Positions 22,326 to 34,084 of a stretch of DNA of 64,000 nt are shown here, in pieces. How positions within the stretch are numbered: the stretch's first letter is position 1; the number at the start of each line of letters is the position of its first letter. The translations under genes and the position numbers were made by a program. The notes under the pieces were generated by a model, which saw only the letters and a program-made list of their open reading frames with translations, ran no database searches and was not told the origin of the DNA. This stretch comes from Trichobilharzia szidati (Eukaryota; Platyhelminthes; Trematoda; Strigeidida; Schistosomatidae): assembly GCA_944472155.2 (NCBI GenBank), contig OX235272.1, positions 10,648,354-10,712,353 of the forward strand, read 5' to 3'.

Positions 22326-22757
22326 TTTTATTCCTGAGAAAATTGAAGAATTTTGTTTCTCTAAATAAAGTGAAATTAAAAATTTTAAAGATTTTTCAGA
22401 AAAATATATTTAAATGTTAAATATTAAACAGATGTTAATTCATATGATTATTTTATGTTGAATTTTAGTGCTGTTTATGAAATTCCCATCAGTACACCCA
22501 AACACCATCCCACGCACGCATGTACCTGCACGCAAGCACACACACACGCACATACAAACAGAGAGACACATACATCTGATAAAGCTGAAAAGTACATCAG
22601 TAATTGCATTGAACAGATTTATTATTATTCATCAGTTCTATTTTTATTTTTATCAACACATGTTTGTTACATAACTGAATTAATTGATGGCTCCTAATAC
22701 TCTATAGTGTTCATAAGATTAAATTGGAAGATGACCCGTTGTACAAGAGGTGGCCAG
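22326..22757. other. No gene; AC-rich tract
   Basis: Contains a CA-rich stretch at 22510-22565. Overlapping short frames there are low complexity. Confidence 0.5.
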
Positions 22758-22960
22758 CTTTCGTGGCCCAGGTGGTCTAGTGGATAACGCTTTGGCATTT
22801 GAAACTATGGACACTGGGTTCGAGTCTTGGTGGGAACATCATCACTCATTGCGAAATGCAGGCACATCTGCTCGCTGATGAGTCCCAAATAGGACGAAAT
22901 GCGCGTTATCCTGGATCCCACTGCTAGTCACCATCCACCAATTAACTTCAGATTGGCAGA
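22758..22960 (+). mobile_element. Family A (SMalpha-like) repeat
   Basis: tRNA-like head (GTGGTCTAGTGGATAACGC A-box region, GGTTCGAGTC B-box) followed by 'atcactcattgcgaaatgcagg' and a hammerhead segment, then 'ccactgctagtcaccatcc'. This is the best SMalpha-like copy in the window. Confidence 0.75.
22861..22917 (+). ncRNA. Hammerhead ribozyme segment, family A
   Basis: CTGATGA (22875-22881), stem II GTCC with GGAC around CAAATA, GAAA, TGCGCG, then CTGGAT. Core and stem II are intact. The 5' strand of stem I and the cleavage-site region carry changes, so activity is doubtful. Confidence 0.65.
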
Positions 22961-22984
22961 TGAATGTAGTAGTTAAATGAAGAC

Positions 22985-23540
22985 AAAATATGGAGATAAA
23001 ATATAGATCCAGGATAGACCACATCACCTCATTCAAGTGTGATCAAATTATACAGTTGACAGTTAGCTCAAAGACTTCGGTCAGCCATCAAAATCACATT
23101 CTACGCCTCACATCTCGAACGTTTTCGATCCCTGTACCTACGATTAAAGGACGAAATTCTGTGGACTGTAATTCAAGCTGTATCTACGCAGTTCACCTGC
23201 AGTTTTGGTGACACCCATATAGGTAGAACCAACAGAATGTTCCAATGTGGTCGTCGAAAAGAACATCTTCCAAAATGGTTATCAAAACAAGTAGAAAATC
23301 CCCATGCAATTATTAATCTGAGTAGAAATCCATCAACATCCATTGCAAAGCACTTATTAATGTCAGGTCACAAAATCAATATTAATTAATGACTGTTTCA
23401 CAATTATTTCATCACATAACTCTAATTCAAGGTTGCTTGTTGAAGGTGATGGAAGCACTTTGGGGATTAATCACACACATCCTAAACTATGTGTACAACA
23501 AAAGCCAATGGACTTCAACATTCGCCTACCATGAACTGAC
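22985..23540 (+). pseudogene. Penelope-like GIY-YIG C-terminal fragment
   Basis: Split frames give THIGRTNRMF (the second GIY-YIG strand), RKEHLPKWLSKQVENPHA, STSIAKHLLMSGHKIN and PKLCVQQKPM. This order is that of PLE endonuclease ends. Several frameshifts. Confidence 0.7.
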
Positions 23541-23899
23541 TACATGACCTGTTGTAAATATGATTGGTCATTAGTATGTGCCTTTGTTTTTTATTTAACT
23601 GAGTAATTGTCATGAACTTTATTTTATTATTGTTAACCATGTTGCTAGTTATAAAGCGGTTGTAAAGAAACTACGAAATGATATCATCCGGTGAAATTTG
23701 TCTTCTGAATGCCATATTCAAATTTATCAAAGGGACTAGTTGTTTTAAAGATCTAGGAGAGTTGACAAGATTAATCTTGAATTTTCAGCCTACAAGACGT
23801 GTTCACGTATCATTTCATCATTGGGAAGTAATCCAGAGGCTAGTTTATGAAGTCTAACTTCCGTCAATTTATGATCTGTTTTCAAGTATTAGTTTTGTA
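23541..23899. other. No recognised feature
   Basis: Non-coding, AT-rich; possibly untranslated PLE end. Confidence 0.4.
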
Positions 23900-24500
23900 G
23901 GGATCTATTGTTTGATTGGTTGGAGAATTTCATTATGAGCTGGCATCAAATAGAGAACCATTGGCAAACCTTCAGGGAGTACTGGACAGCCAGCTGTTTC
24001 GTCCTAGTTTGGGACTCTTCATGATGAAATCCTCCAACAAATCAAACAAATTCCCTAGAAGATCAATACTTGAAAATCAATCTGATGCTCACTAGCCACT
24101 GGCTCTGTTCAGGTAGGTGTTAGTCACCTGGGGCTCTAGTGGGGAGTCGTGACAAGTAGGGTGCAGCTGTTTGAGGGAGAGGCAGTAACTCATCGAAGAA
24201 GACATTGGGAATTGGTCGCGCTATGTCATGAATTGGGAGAAGTTGGAATTCATATGGTGGCCACTGGGTCGGGTCAGGTACCATTAGTGGTCTACGAGCT
24301 CTCTGGCTTTGTAATCAGAAGGTCCTGGTTTCTAGCTTTGGAGGTAGGTGCGTACAGATGAAGGACCAATCCAAAACTAGAATGAAACAACTCTCCAGTA
24401 GTCCATGGTTGTCTTCCAATGGTTCACCAAGTGGTGTCAACTCATGATGAGATCCTTCAACCAATTTATGATATAACTACAAAATCAATCAAATCCTAAT
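23900..24500. mobile_element. Family B inverted pair
   Basis: A minus copy (23900-24020) breaks off exactly in the ribozyme core ('gggactcttca') and continues into a plus copy (24021-24500) with tRNA-like part and a degraded hammerhead near 24350-24405. Confidence 0.6.
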
Positions 24501-24539
24501 GTGAACCGGGTACTTGAAAACCAATCCTCCTCTTATCAG

Positions 24540-24725
24540 TAACTGACCATAAAATGTGAGGTTGTCTGCAGTTTTAGTAAGAAGTCATGACTAGCGAGGT
24601 CTATCACGTCACGTGTGAGGACAAATACTCGGCGACGACATTGGCTAGTAATGGGTCTAATAGTTGAAGAATCTCAAACTAGGCCGAAACAAATGTCCAG
24701 TACTCTCTGCTTAGTTTACAGTGAT
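24540..24725 (+). mobile_element. Family B fragment
   Basis: Contains the 'gtgaggacaaatactcg' block and a ribozyme remnant TTGAAGAATC, loop, GGCCGAAACAAATGTCC. Core and stem II mutated; the tRNA-like part is deleted. Confidence 0.5.
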
Positions 24726-24824
24726 TGGTTTTAACGGATGCGTATTTGTTACCTAATCGACAATATTGATTTTAAATTGGTATGTGACAACAACAGAAAA
24801 CACCTTGTCAACAATGTGACTGGC

Positions 24825-25300
24825 TAACTAGTTTCAACATAGAACTCTTCATAGAAGTACAGCAGCAGTTTGAGTTGCCAAATCTGACGTAGCACATAAA
24901 GGGAGACAAAACGTACAGAAAAAAGGTATCCAGAAGAAGGATGACAAAGGAAAATAAAAGGGAGAACGAATATTAACAAGGAATAACACTAGGGTTTTAA
25001 TAAATATGGAAGTTCACAAAGAGTACATTTGTAGCGCGTGCTACTGATAAGGTTTATCAGTAGTATATACAGAGACATTCATCAGCCGGCATAAAAACAT
25101 CAAATATCAGGGAGAGAAAGCAAATGGTACAGCCTTCTGGAGATACTTGGTGGAGACGTAAAAGGAACACAAAGAAACACAATATGAAAGAAGGCAAGAA
25201 GTAGGACAACACGGAGTATCTGTGCAAATGGTGCATTGAAGATTAGGTGTACCTAATTTCGCTATATAGAGGTACCAAGCCTTTCGTCTTCTACCACTAC
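24825..25300 (+). repeat. Dispersed repeat Z, copy 1
   Basis: Shares blocks with 47130-47440 ('tttatcagtagtatata', 'ggaacacaaagaaacac') and with 48975-49165 ('tttcaacat', 'gaagtaca'). Non-coding; family unknown. Confidence 0.5.
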
Positions 25301-25309
25301 AAATACACC

Positions 25310-25590
25310 AGTAGCCTCCAGAGATTGATTCTTCGACTCCTACGGACTCCAACCAGTCAGGAAGGCTACATCTCCCTATGTGGCTCAAACCACTTATCAA
25401 AGATTTCATAGACTCATTCCATGTCTTGATTTGACCACCACTAGTTCTTTTCCATCCTGATTTCGCGTCACTTAAGATTGTCCTTCAAGGAAATTGATGG
25501 ATAGGTATTTGTAACACACGTCGTCCTTGACATCTCTCAATCGATGTAGCTTCATAACTTTATCGATTGACTTATCATGCCATAATATAC
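25310..25590 (+). repeat. Dispersed repeat Y, copy 2
   Basis: Matches 2340-2600 in block order ('tctccctatgtggct', 'gatttgaccac', 'gatgtagcttca'). Confidence 0.4.
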
Positions 25591-25759
25591 GGAAGATAGA
25601 GTTCAAACACCAGCTGTCTTGCAGCATTAATCACCTATATACCAACGTCAAGTATTAACATGCATTGTGAAAGCCTATTGACTGACTAACTAACTAAATA
25701 ACTAACTGTATTTGCAAATATTACGTCATAAACTACGAGGAACTCAGAAGCTGTATTAG

Positions 25760-25935
25760 TATGTAACTTTTACGGCGTGAGATTGCTAGCCTCACATATA
25801 ACCTTCCCTCTTTGCCGATCTTCCTACCAGCTTAGCGAGGTTTAGAAGTGCGCTTCATCCGGGGATAGAATCCCAGACCACATAAGACGTGGTTGTTGAG
25901 GATTCGACCCTTGATTCACTGACGCACATATGAAA
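25760..25935 (-). mobile_element. Family D SINE, degenerate
   Basis: Minus copy from 'gagattgctagcctca' to the head 'ttcactgacgcac'. The 3' A-rich end is missing. Confidence 0.55.
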
Positions 25936-26214
25936 CTCTAAACAGTTATATAGTAGTAGTAATAATAATAATAAATTAAGGACAGAGTTGTTTACGTAAA
26001 TCTATGCCTGGCATGTATGTCAAACATTTGTCAAAATAAATTCCGTGTCTATTTGTCATAATTTCGTCAACTTCATAAGTGCCAGTTTTAATTTAAACAA
26101 GTGTCAATTATTATAGATAATGTTTAAATAAATGTGTGCATTATTGAACAAGTTGCATATTCCTCTTCTTATATTTCTTTTTGCACAGCACTGCTCTACC
26201 ACTAATGTTCTTAT
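25936..26214. other. No recognised feature
   Basis: AT-rich sequence with an (aat)n tract near 25960-25973. Confidence 0.5.
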
Positions 26215-26480
26215 AGTAATAATTGGTTTTATTCCTTTACGTTCCCAGTGGAACATTGGGTGGGTGGGGGGGTTCAAGCTAGAGCTTTGAAGTTTCATTA
26301 GCAGTGCTGTTTATTTTTACAGGATGGAATTGCTAGCCTCATGTCCAGCCTTCCCTCTTTACCAGTCGTATCACTAGCTTAGCAAGGTAAAGGACTGCAT
26401 CAGTTTGCCAATGATCGAACCCCGAACCACCTGCATGGTTAGCAAACATTCTATCGCTATGCCACTGACGCACACATATT
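26215..26480 (-). mobile_element. Family D SINE
   Basis: Minus copy with 3' end 'attcctttacgttcccagtg', body, B-box RC 'gatcgaaccccg' and head 'tatgccactgacgcac'. Confidence 0.7.
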
Positions 26481-26539
26481 GTCACTGTTATTACCATTAT
26501 TATCTAGTATAATAGAATGGATGGAAATAAGTTCCTTGA

Positions 26540-26630
26540 AGGTAGGAGATACGCTTTATCGATGACTGCTAAGAAGCATAAGCCTTCAGCCGACTGCCCC
26601 CAACCAACTAACATCAATCATCATTCCTAT
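26540..26630 (+). mobile_element. Family C fragment
   Basis: Short match to the ribozyme and downstream part of C ('agatacgcttt', 'gactgcccccaaccaactaa'). Confidence 0.4.
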
Positions 26631-26654
26631 TATCATTATTATTATTATTTTTAC

Positions 26655-27290
26655 GAGTTGATCACGGATTGATATCAGTTAGACAAGAAGTGAAAACCAA
26701 CCAAGAAGTACTGTTTCATCCTAGTTTGGGACTCATCATCAGTAAGCACCCACCACCAGGGTTTCAACCCGGGAGCTTCAGGTTACAAGGCAAGCTATCT
26801 CGTATACCATTCAGACACTGGAACCCTGTTTAATGGTCAGCCCATAGATTCTAACTTCTACCAATTCGTGATGCATTTAGTGCGACCTCTAACCAATGCC
26901 ATCGGTGGGAACTCGATCGTCGCTTTTGACTGGATGGACCTCACTGGTCAGGACTTCTCAATAGAACTCCGGGAATCTACACCCTGTAGCCAGTCACTAG
27001 CGAGCATCAAATTAATTTTCAATAGTTGGTTTGTAAGGATTAGATTTGTTTTAACCAGTTTGAGCACAGATTGCTATCAGTTAGAGAACCATTGAAAACT
27101 AGCACTGGAGTAATGGACAGCTGTTTCATCCTAGTTTGTTAGACCTTCCAGTTACAAGGCTAGCGAGCTTGTATACCATTCAGCCATTGGGAGTCGATTC
27201 AATGGATGAAACAGCTGTCCAGTACTCCCTTGTTGGTTTTAATTCCCTAACTGATATCGATCCGTGATCAACTCGTCAACACAAATCTAA
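26655..27290. mobile_element. Family B tandem pair with inverted end
   Basis: Two minus copies (26655-27035, 27036-27200) run head to tail without a gap: the unit end 'ggtttgtaaggattagattt' leads straight into the next unit start. A plus fragment (27205-27290) begins inside the ribozyme (ATGAAACAGCTGTCC). The first ribozyme has lost stem III; the second lacks its core. Confidence 0.65.
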
Positions 27291-27294
27291 TCCA

Positions 27295-27615
27295 TGATAT
27301 TAGATGGTTGGAGGCAATCGGCCATAAGAAGCCTTGGACCTAGGTTTCGTGCTAGTTGGCACTCTTCAGCAAGTCGTATTTGCAGTCTTGAAGGAACTCA
27401 GTTCCCTTCTGAGATTCGAACCCGCGTCACCCAGTGCTGCAGTCAAAGACGTTACCACTGAGGAGCTATTCGGGCTCGCGACTGACCTCCTGTAGGACTG
27501 TAGTGGATATTTCTGATTGGACACTAGTCAACCTGACTGATAGAATTCAGTCTGCACCAAAGAGAGGATTAGACGCATCACACTAGTTACTAGTGTCAAA
27601 TAAAAAAAAATCTAA
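27295..27615 (-). mobile_element. Family C ribozyme repeat
   Basis: Minus copy with tRNA-like head ('gaatagctcctcagtggtaac' RC at about 27440-27470, B-box RC 'gattcgaacccgcg'), the 'gcgactgacctcctgtaggac' leader and the ribozyme at 27331-27375. Confidence 0.75.
27331..27375 (-). ncRNA. Hammerhead ribozyme, family C, best preserved
   Basis: On the minus strand: GACTTG, CTGAAGA, GTGC, loop CAACTA, GCAC, GAAA, CCTAGG, TC, CAAGGC. Stem II is perfect, the core fits CTGANGA, stem III is the palindrome CCTAGG, and the cleavage triplet is GTC. Stem I has one mismatch (GACTTG against CAAGGC). Plausibly active. Confidence 0.75.
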
Positions 27616-27763
27616 TCCATACAAACCAACTATTAAAACATTATCATTACGAGATGGGCGTATATTTACCTAAGCAATAGGTTTATTGATTTTTTAGACA
27701 AATTTAAATTTTAAATTTCTTCACATCATGTAGAGTATACGCAGTTGCATGTATTAACATGTA

Positions 27764-27800
27764 TTATATATATGTATATATATATATATATATATATTAT
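27764..27800. repeat. (TA)n microsatellite
   Basis: An almost pure TA run interrupted once. Confidence 0.9.
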
Positions 27801-28019
27801 CGATCGGAATGAGAAACAATACAGCTTAATGTAAATTGCTTTACTTTCTCTTATTGCCATTTTGAGTGGATTCAAGTAAACAGAATGAACAGTATGTATA
27901 ACTATGAAAAATATTCTTACGGATTCTATTGGAAATAAACAAAAAAACCAACATGCATACAAATAAACAAGGCAGTCCGGTATAAAATATTGATTCAAAT
28001 TTGATGAGGGATAATTATA

Positions 28020-28800
28020 AGTTAGAAAACTACTAAAAATAGAGGAAGCAGAGGTGATGATGAAGATTATTGGCCAACAGCAACAGCACCTACGATAATA
28101 GACAACAATCAGGATAAATGGAAGGAATCTGAAAGAAGCAACCTCCTTCACACCTACCTACTTCCCTATCTGCGAAGCATCGTTTCAACTATAGGTGGAC
28201 GGAACTGATGAGGATAGCATCAAAGCGAAGATCGGGAAAGCAAGGCAAGCTTTCAATACTCTCAAATCTGTGTAGAGGAGATGAACAGCACACCCAGCAT
28301 GGAAAATAAGATCCGGATTTTCAACTGCAATGTGAAGTCAGTCAGTGCTACTACATGCGGATCAGACACTTAGCGTCGCGCCGCGTCAAGAACGGCGCTT
28401 AGAACAAACTACAGACCTTCATCAACAGCTGTCTTCGCTCAATACTTCGCTCAAGATCAGATGGTCGGCCAGAAAAGATCAGCAGCAGGGATCTCTAGGA
28501 GCGAACCAACCCAGCAGGAACCAAATGTGCAAGAAATATGCAGGGAGAAATAGGGTGGATTGGCCAAACTCTGAGAAAACAAACCATCAAGTGATATCAC
28601 ACACCAGACTATTGCTCGAATGGAAGCCGAACGGAAAGCGGCGAGTTGATCGTCAGTGCGAGAGTGGGGTGACATGAAGAGGAAATGAAAGCATGTAGGC
28701 ATACGTGAAGCCAGGTGAGAACGTTGGTGGAGAACCGAACGCAATGGAGACGTTTGGCTGAAGCCCTACGTTCCTCTAGGAAATAAAGGAGAGAACTACC
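28020..28800 (+). pseudogene. RTE-like LINE 3' fragment
   Basis: From the 'agaggtgatgatgaagatt' block to 'tcctctaggaaataaagg'. Corresponds to the thumb and C-terminal part of the 5209-6048 copy; frameshifted. Confidence 0.75.
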
Positions 28801-29335
28801 AATGAAAACCAACCAGGAAGTATTGGACATCCGTTTCGTCCTAGTTTGGGACTCTTCAGCAATGTACACCTACTACTTCACTGGTGATTGCATCCATTCC
28901 ATGACTAGACTTGGAATTAATCAAATCTCTAGAAAAAAGTATGTGAGAATAAATTTCATGCTCACTAGTGACTAATTACAGGATTAAGTTGCCTGGAGTT
29001 CTATTGAGAAGTCGTCACCTGCAGTACGGTCCACCAGGTCGGTAATGAAGGAAGGTACTCACCGATTAAACAGGCTGTTCAAGGGGCTAAAGATGGCGAA
29101 TTTACTGAAGTTAGAATTCATAGTTCCTTGAACTCCCGTATAAATGTTTGAATGTTTGACGAGCTTGACCTTGTAACCCGAAGTTCCTCGGTTCGATAAA
29201 TACTTGGGTAGTCACTTATATGTGCCGATGAAGAGTCCCAAAAAGGACGAAACAGCCGTCTAATACTCCTTGTTCCTTTTTCAGTCGTGCTTCTCTAACT
29301 GATATCAATCCGTGATCATACTTGAGACCAACAAA
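28801..29335. mobile_element. Family B pair, minus then plus
   Basis: Minus fragment 28801-28900 contains a well-kept ribozyme (28820-28867). Plus copy 28915-29335 has tRNA-like sequence and a ribozyme near 29225-29275 with a 2-nt core insertion (CCGATGAAGA). Confidence 0.65.
28820..28867 (-). ncRNA. Hammerhead ribozyme, family B
   Basis: On the minus strand: GTACATTG, CTGAAGA, GTCC, loop CAAACTA, GGAC, GAAA, CGGATG, TC, CAATAC. Core, stem II, GAAA and the GTC triplet are intact. Stem I keeps ATTG with CAAT; stem III is weakened. Confidence 0.7.
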
Positions 29336-30040
29336 ATGACTTTTTGAAATAATATTTTGAATCTCAATATGGAATACATAATGAAGATGTTGAATGGCTT
29401 AAAGAAGTCGACAGAAAACTTGAAACCCAAATTGTTGAACTTAACGATACCCGTCAGTAAAAACTTATCTGGAACCTAGAAGAATCTCAAAGTCAACCTA
29501 TTATGAATGCAATTGATCTTCTTTAAGACTGAATAATGTATAAAGTCAACTTTGCTATGATGTTACCAAGGTATGTTTAGGGCTCATCGCTGATCGCCTT
29601 CAATTATCTAACGCTTTTGACTGTAGAACGGGGTGAAGTGGGTAACACTACCTGGGGAAACATTACTTCCTCACCAATATGCAAGAAACCAGGTCCACTC
29701 AGGGCTTTACGGCAACTCCCTTTGTCTATCTGATCATTATTTCAAAGTACATCCCCAACGGAGAGTTCCATAGCTTGGCGGTAGAGTGATAAACTTGCGT
29801 GGTAAAAATTCATTAGCCAACACTAAGGTTAGGTCAATAGGTTGACCTTGACCACTCTCCAGTAACCAGTCAGGATGGCAGTTTTATTAAATTTCGGAAA
29901 TCGATAAAAGTTTATGGAATTTAACTACTAAGATGCCGTATATACTTTCTAAAACATATTTAGAAATTAATCAGTGAGTATCTTTAAGTTAAGAAGATGA
30001 TTCCAAAAAGACCAAAGCACATAATTCTGTTTTCATATTT
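29336..30040. other. No recognised gene or element
   Basis: Non-coding. The block near 29620-29700 weakly resembles 38570-38620, so an unclassified repeat is possible. Confidence 0.35.
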
Positions 30041-30044
30041 GATT

Positions 30045-30290
30045 ACGAACTGATAAATTGGTTAGAGAACCACTGAAGACCAACTAGAGAGTACTAAATA
30101 GGTGTTTCATCCCTGTTTAGCATTCTTCATCAACCTGTGTCCATGACCTACAGGTTCACATTCGGTTACTGAGACGGAATGCTGTTGAACTTGATGGTAA
30201 CTACCAGTGGTATCCGCAGCAGGCATTTCTTCTCCTGTTTTGGGATTCCTCCTCTGGATGCAAGAGTACTTCCCTGAAGCCCAACCTATT
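30045..30290 (-). mobile_element. Family B and A remnants
   Basis: 30045-30190 is a degraded minus B copy. 30190-30290 matches the A ribozyme region ('gcatttcttctcctgttttgg' on the plus strand) with the core lost. Confidence 0.45.
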
Positions 30291-30329
30291 TACTAGGAGC
30301 CAATTTGTCAAAAATGCATTGACGGTTGG

Positions 30330-30895
30330 ACAGTAAAGAACTATCCAAACACGCTAATCGGTCCGGTTTCTCCTCCCAGTCGGCACCTGCTCCTAAACCT
30401 CGCCTACCTTGCAGTAGGCCTGGAAAAGAGCAAAGGTTGAGGCTGTGGCGATAGCAACACAGCCTCATAAAGCAAGACCACTTCTACTGAAAAACGTTAG
30501 AAGCTTTGCAACTTATATTCAACTAAAAACATAAAGGGATCATAAAATTGTCAGCAAAGACTTAATATTTCAAGTTAAGCAAAATCAATCAAAGGGGAAA
30601 TGTACAATTTCATCAGATAACAGGCGAATTTACAGTTACTGATATCACTCAGTGAATAGTGTTCATTTGCAAAAAATGTGTCTAGTTGACAGTTGTATAT
30701 ATCCACTGATAGTTGACGGTATTATCTAAGAGGACATAGCTGGAACCAACCCTCACACATAAATACAAACACAAACACACAATGTATTTCAAACAGACCA
30801 GTCAATAAAGTTGTTAGTGGTTGATGTTGGTTGTCAGTGGGATGCGAATTTCCCCCGATTTAGAACTCCTCAACCAAGACTGTATTGTTAAACAT
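30330..30895 (+). repeat. Composite repeat, copy 1 of a tandem duplication
   Basis: Contains a D-like part (30400-30490), a body ('tttcatcagataac', 'tcagtgaatagtgttcattt', 'ctgatagttga'), and a minus A ribozyme remnant (30840-30895). The same order recurs at 31270-31745. Confidence 0.55.
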
Positions 30896-30924
30896 ACCTA
30901 ATTGTATATGTTAAGTGTTTCAAA

Positions 30925-31100
30925 GCCTAATAGCAGATTGATATCAGTTATAGAGATATCCACTGAAAACCAGGGAGTACTGGACAACTGTTTCGTCCTG
31001 GTTTGGAACTCTTCACAACACGATACACCCAGGACCACCATCAGAGTACAAGGTAAGCACGTTTCGCATTATACCACTAGGCTGGTGGGTGGGTGCCAAT
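30925..31100 (-). mobile_element. Family B fragment
   Basis: Minus copy; ribozyme strand GGACGAAACAGTTGTCCAGTAC is kept but the core reads TGTGAAGA. It lies between the two copies of the composite repeat. Confidence 0.55.
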
Positions 31101-31269
31101 GGAGTGTGTGATAGACATTTTAACCTACTTTTGGATTTTCTTAACTAGATTTACCTGAATTTATAGTGAGGAATGATTTGGTTGCCATTGTGACTAGAGC
31201 TCGGTCTGCTTACTACGAACCAACATGTTAACAGTGATGTCGGTGGTGATTCAATGTTAGAATGTTCAA

Positions 31270-31745
31270 CAACCACATCAGTCGGTGGTCAAGGGTTCGA
31301 TTCCTGGCCAAAAAGTGCGGATAAACACAGTAGTAAAGAAGGAAGCTTGAGGGAGGGGGAGGAGGCTGGCAACCCCAGTCCAAAAAAACTCAACAACACT
31401 ACTTTTACTAAGATTTCAAAGCTTGAAGTCTTATAAATCAGAAATGTGTCGACAAAACTGAGCATTTCAAGTCAATAAAATCAATAAAAGTGGAAATTTA
31501 TAATTTCATCAGATAACACGTGAATTTAGAGTCAATGATATCATTCAGTGAATGGTGTTCATTTGGAAGTTGATAGCTATGCCTATCTACTGATAGTTGA
31601 TGATATCATCTCATAAAACACAGTTGGAGCCAACCACTCCCCTCCCCCAACCTAGACATACGTGGGTGGCTCTAGCAATGAAATCTAGAATGCTCATTTC
31701 GTCTGATTTAGGACTCATCAACTAACAGTGTATTATTTAGACAGA
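31270..31745 (+). repeat. Composite repeat, copy 2
   Basis: D-like head with GGTTCGATTCC (31290), the 'tttcatcagataac' body (31500-31620) and a minus A hammerhead remnant at 31680-31735 (core TTGATGA, GACGAAATGAGC). Confidence 0.55.
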
Positions 31746-32344
31746 CTGAATTCCTTATTTCTGTCCGTATCTACATTTATAAACGTTCGAAAGAGTTTTT
31801 GCGCTTTATTGCCTGTGATACAACATGTTATTCTCCCCCCCCCCGCCTAATACTTAATTACCTACTGATTGATTAACAAAATATCGATTACCCGTCTGAG
31901 ATAATCTAATTTCTGTACTTACTCTTTTCCCTCCTTCTTTCCTTCGTTCCTATATCCAAGGGAATGTTTACGAGTATGTTAATGATCTTTGGTTTGTTTG
32001 CATCGATAAATTTTGTAACAAAACAATCCTGTCATATAATACATATCTATCCTATCTGCCTATCTGTTTGCTTGTCTATGCCTTCCTTTTTTACAGAGTA
32101 CGTGCATGTATGTATATGCCTGTATATGTGCGTGAGTGTGTGTGAGTGCGTGCGTATAGTTAGGGTGAGTGTGTTTCCTAAATGATTACCATCTGTCTAT
32201 TATTTCAGGCAAATGAATTATCGATTTTCCCTAATTTGGATATTTGTATATTTGGTAAGTCTGAAAACTGCTTGTGGTTTAAGTTAGTCCTATTGTCTGT
32301 TGAAAAAACAAATGCGGGAAAAAATGTAATAAAAAGAGGTAATT
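31746..32344. other. No gene; simple-sequence tracts
   Basis: C-rich run near 31836 and a GT-rich stretch at 32105-32160. No domain in the small frames. Confidence 0.5.
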
Positions 32345-32665
32345 AGCATTACACGAGCTGAAATCAGTTAGAGAACCAGAAGAAAATCAACCAGGGAGTA
32401 CTGGACAGTCAGCTGTTTCGTTCTAGTGCTTGGGACTCCTCTTATTTAGCAGTGCTCACTCACCGGGGTTCGAACTCAAGACTTTCTGGTTACAGGGTGA
32501 ACTGGCAGACCATTCAACTACTGGGATCCGATCCAATGGCCCATGAATTCTAACTTCTGCAGATATATATGTAACGAAACTGCCAGTCAGTGTCATAGGT
32601 GAGTAACTGCTCTCATTCTTGAACTGGTGGACCCCACCGGTTACGACGTCTCAGTAGAACTTCAC
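32345..32665 (-). mobile_element. Family B repeat
   Basis: Minus copy with B-box RC 'ggggttcgaactc'. The ribozyme near 32395-32450 has core insertions and is inactive. Confidence 0.6.
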
Positions 32666-32894
32666 AAGTTGGAATTCATGCGCCGATGGATCAAACGAAA
32701 CATATGGCTAGTAATCCCTGGTTTTCCCATAGGTCTCAAACTTGCAATCGGTTGAATCCCTGGAAGCGAAAATGTGGTGACTAGATTTGTCAGAAGAAGG
32801 AAGACTTTACTGGACAACTGCTGTATTGATAGTGGTGATGAAAATTAGCTTAGGCATGATTCAGATGACAACTGGACATGATAACCTGGTTGAT

Positions 32895-33000
32895 AGATGG
32901 ATTGCATAACTCAGTTGGTAGAGCATGAGAACTAGTTATCCAGAGGGTGGTGGGGCGGGGGGAGGCTATTTCGAATCCTGCCACAACTCACTTCTTCATT
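32895..33000 (+). other. tRNA-like segment with G-rich insert
   Basis: Reads TAACTCAGTTGGTAGAGC (A-box-like) and TTTCGAATCC (B-box-like), the strongest tRNA resemblance outside the known repeats. The region between holds a long G-rich insert, so it cannot fold as a normal tRNA. Probably a tRNA pseudogene or the head of a sixth short repeat. Confidence 0.4.
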
Positions 33001-33169
33001 TTTATCGCTTTTCGTCGTTAGTGCGTCCATAGAAGACTATCTCAAGTCGCCCCATCGGCGGCTGGTTAAATTTGCATTGATATTCATGAGGAATTGACTT
33101 CACTTACAGTAATCTTGTTTGTTAAATACCATTCAAGCACTTCTCCACATAATCAATCGATTCCGTTTC

Positions 33170-33750
33170 ATCTTGCTTGGTTTACTAGCTGCTCCTAAGT
33201 CTGGAAAAGAGGGGGAAAGGTCAAGTGTGCGGAGCTAGCAACCCGACCCACCAACGGATGAAAAGATCAATCCAATAGCTACAGAAACTTTAGTGCAACA
33301 AGAACAAGACTCAGATTTTCAACACCCATGTGAAATCAGTTCTTCTGTGTGTGGTTGAGAGACTTGACGACCACACATCACCGAAACCATTTCAAACAGG
33401 CGCTACTTCAGAATGTTATCAGATGAAAGGCTGGAAAGAAAGGAAGAAAGCAACAGAGACCTCCGAGCCAACAACAAGCCAACCAAAAACTTATTGCCCC
33501 AAAATATGCAGAAGAAAATGGGGGATGCACTGGGAACACGCAGAGAAGGCCGTTGAGTGTCACCATCATGCACCAGGTTTACCTTTGAATAGATTCCGAA
33601 TGGTGAACGGTGAATCTGGCTTGAGTTTGAGGGTGATACGGAAGAGATCATGTGGAGAGGAGGCGTATTAAAAATCATGGAGCCAGTTAAAGTCGACTGC
33701 AGAGAACAGTATGAAGTGGAGACGTGTTGTTGAAGTTCATTAATGTTCTA
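33170..33750 (+). pseudogene. D-like fragment followed by RTE-like 3' fragment
   Basis: 33170-33285 resembles D ('ggaaaagaggg', 'gctagcaaccc'). 33290-33750 is an RTE remnant with 'caagactcagattttcaac', 'gtgaaatcag' and 'agacgtgttgttgaag', of the same subfamily as 18545-19985. Confidence 0.55.
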
Positions 33751-34080
33751 TCAGGCAGCACCCTGTGGAAATAATACCAACGACTTCCTGGATAATTATG
33801 TCATCCTACTTAACAAGTCTTCACCAAACACAAACCTATGACCGTACCGTCATGGATCGAACAAAGGGTCTTCAGGTGACAATCGAGCCAACTGGATGGA
33901 ATTCGAACTTCTATACATTAGTGTTATATTTTTCCCCATGGCTAACCAATGGCAACAGGTGGCGAAATCTACATTGGAAGTTATTAATGCTTCTTTGGAA
34001 TCCCAAAATCTGAATGTCAATATTCATATGTTGTAACACAACAAAATTGGAATGTTGAGAAACTAGTTGTTTCTTGTATT
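33751..34080. other. No recognised feature
   Basis: Non-coding; nothing supported. Confidence 0.45.
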
Positions 34081-34084
34081 TCTT

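Noticed and set aside
27726..28151. 141-codon hydrophobic minus frame
   Set aside because: Runs through the (TA)n microsatellite and antisense RTE sequence; a low-complexity artefact.
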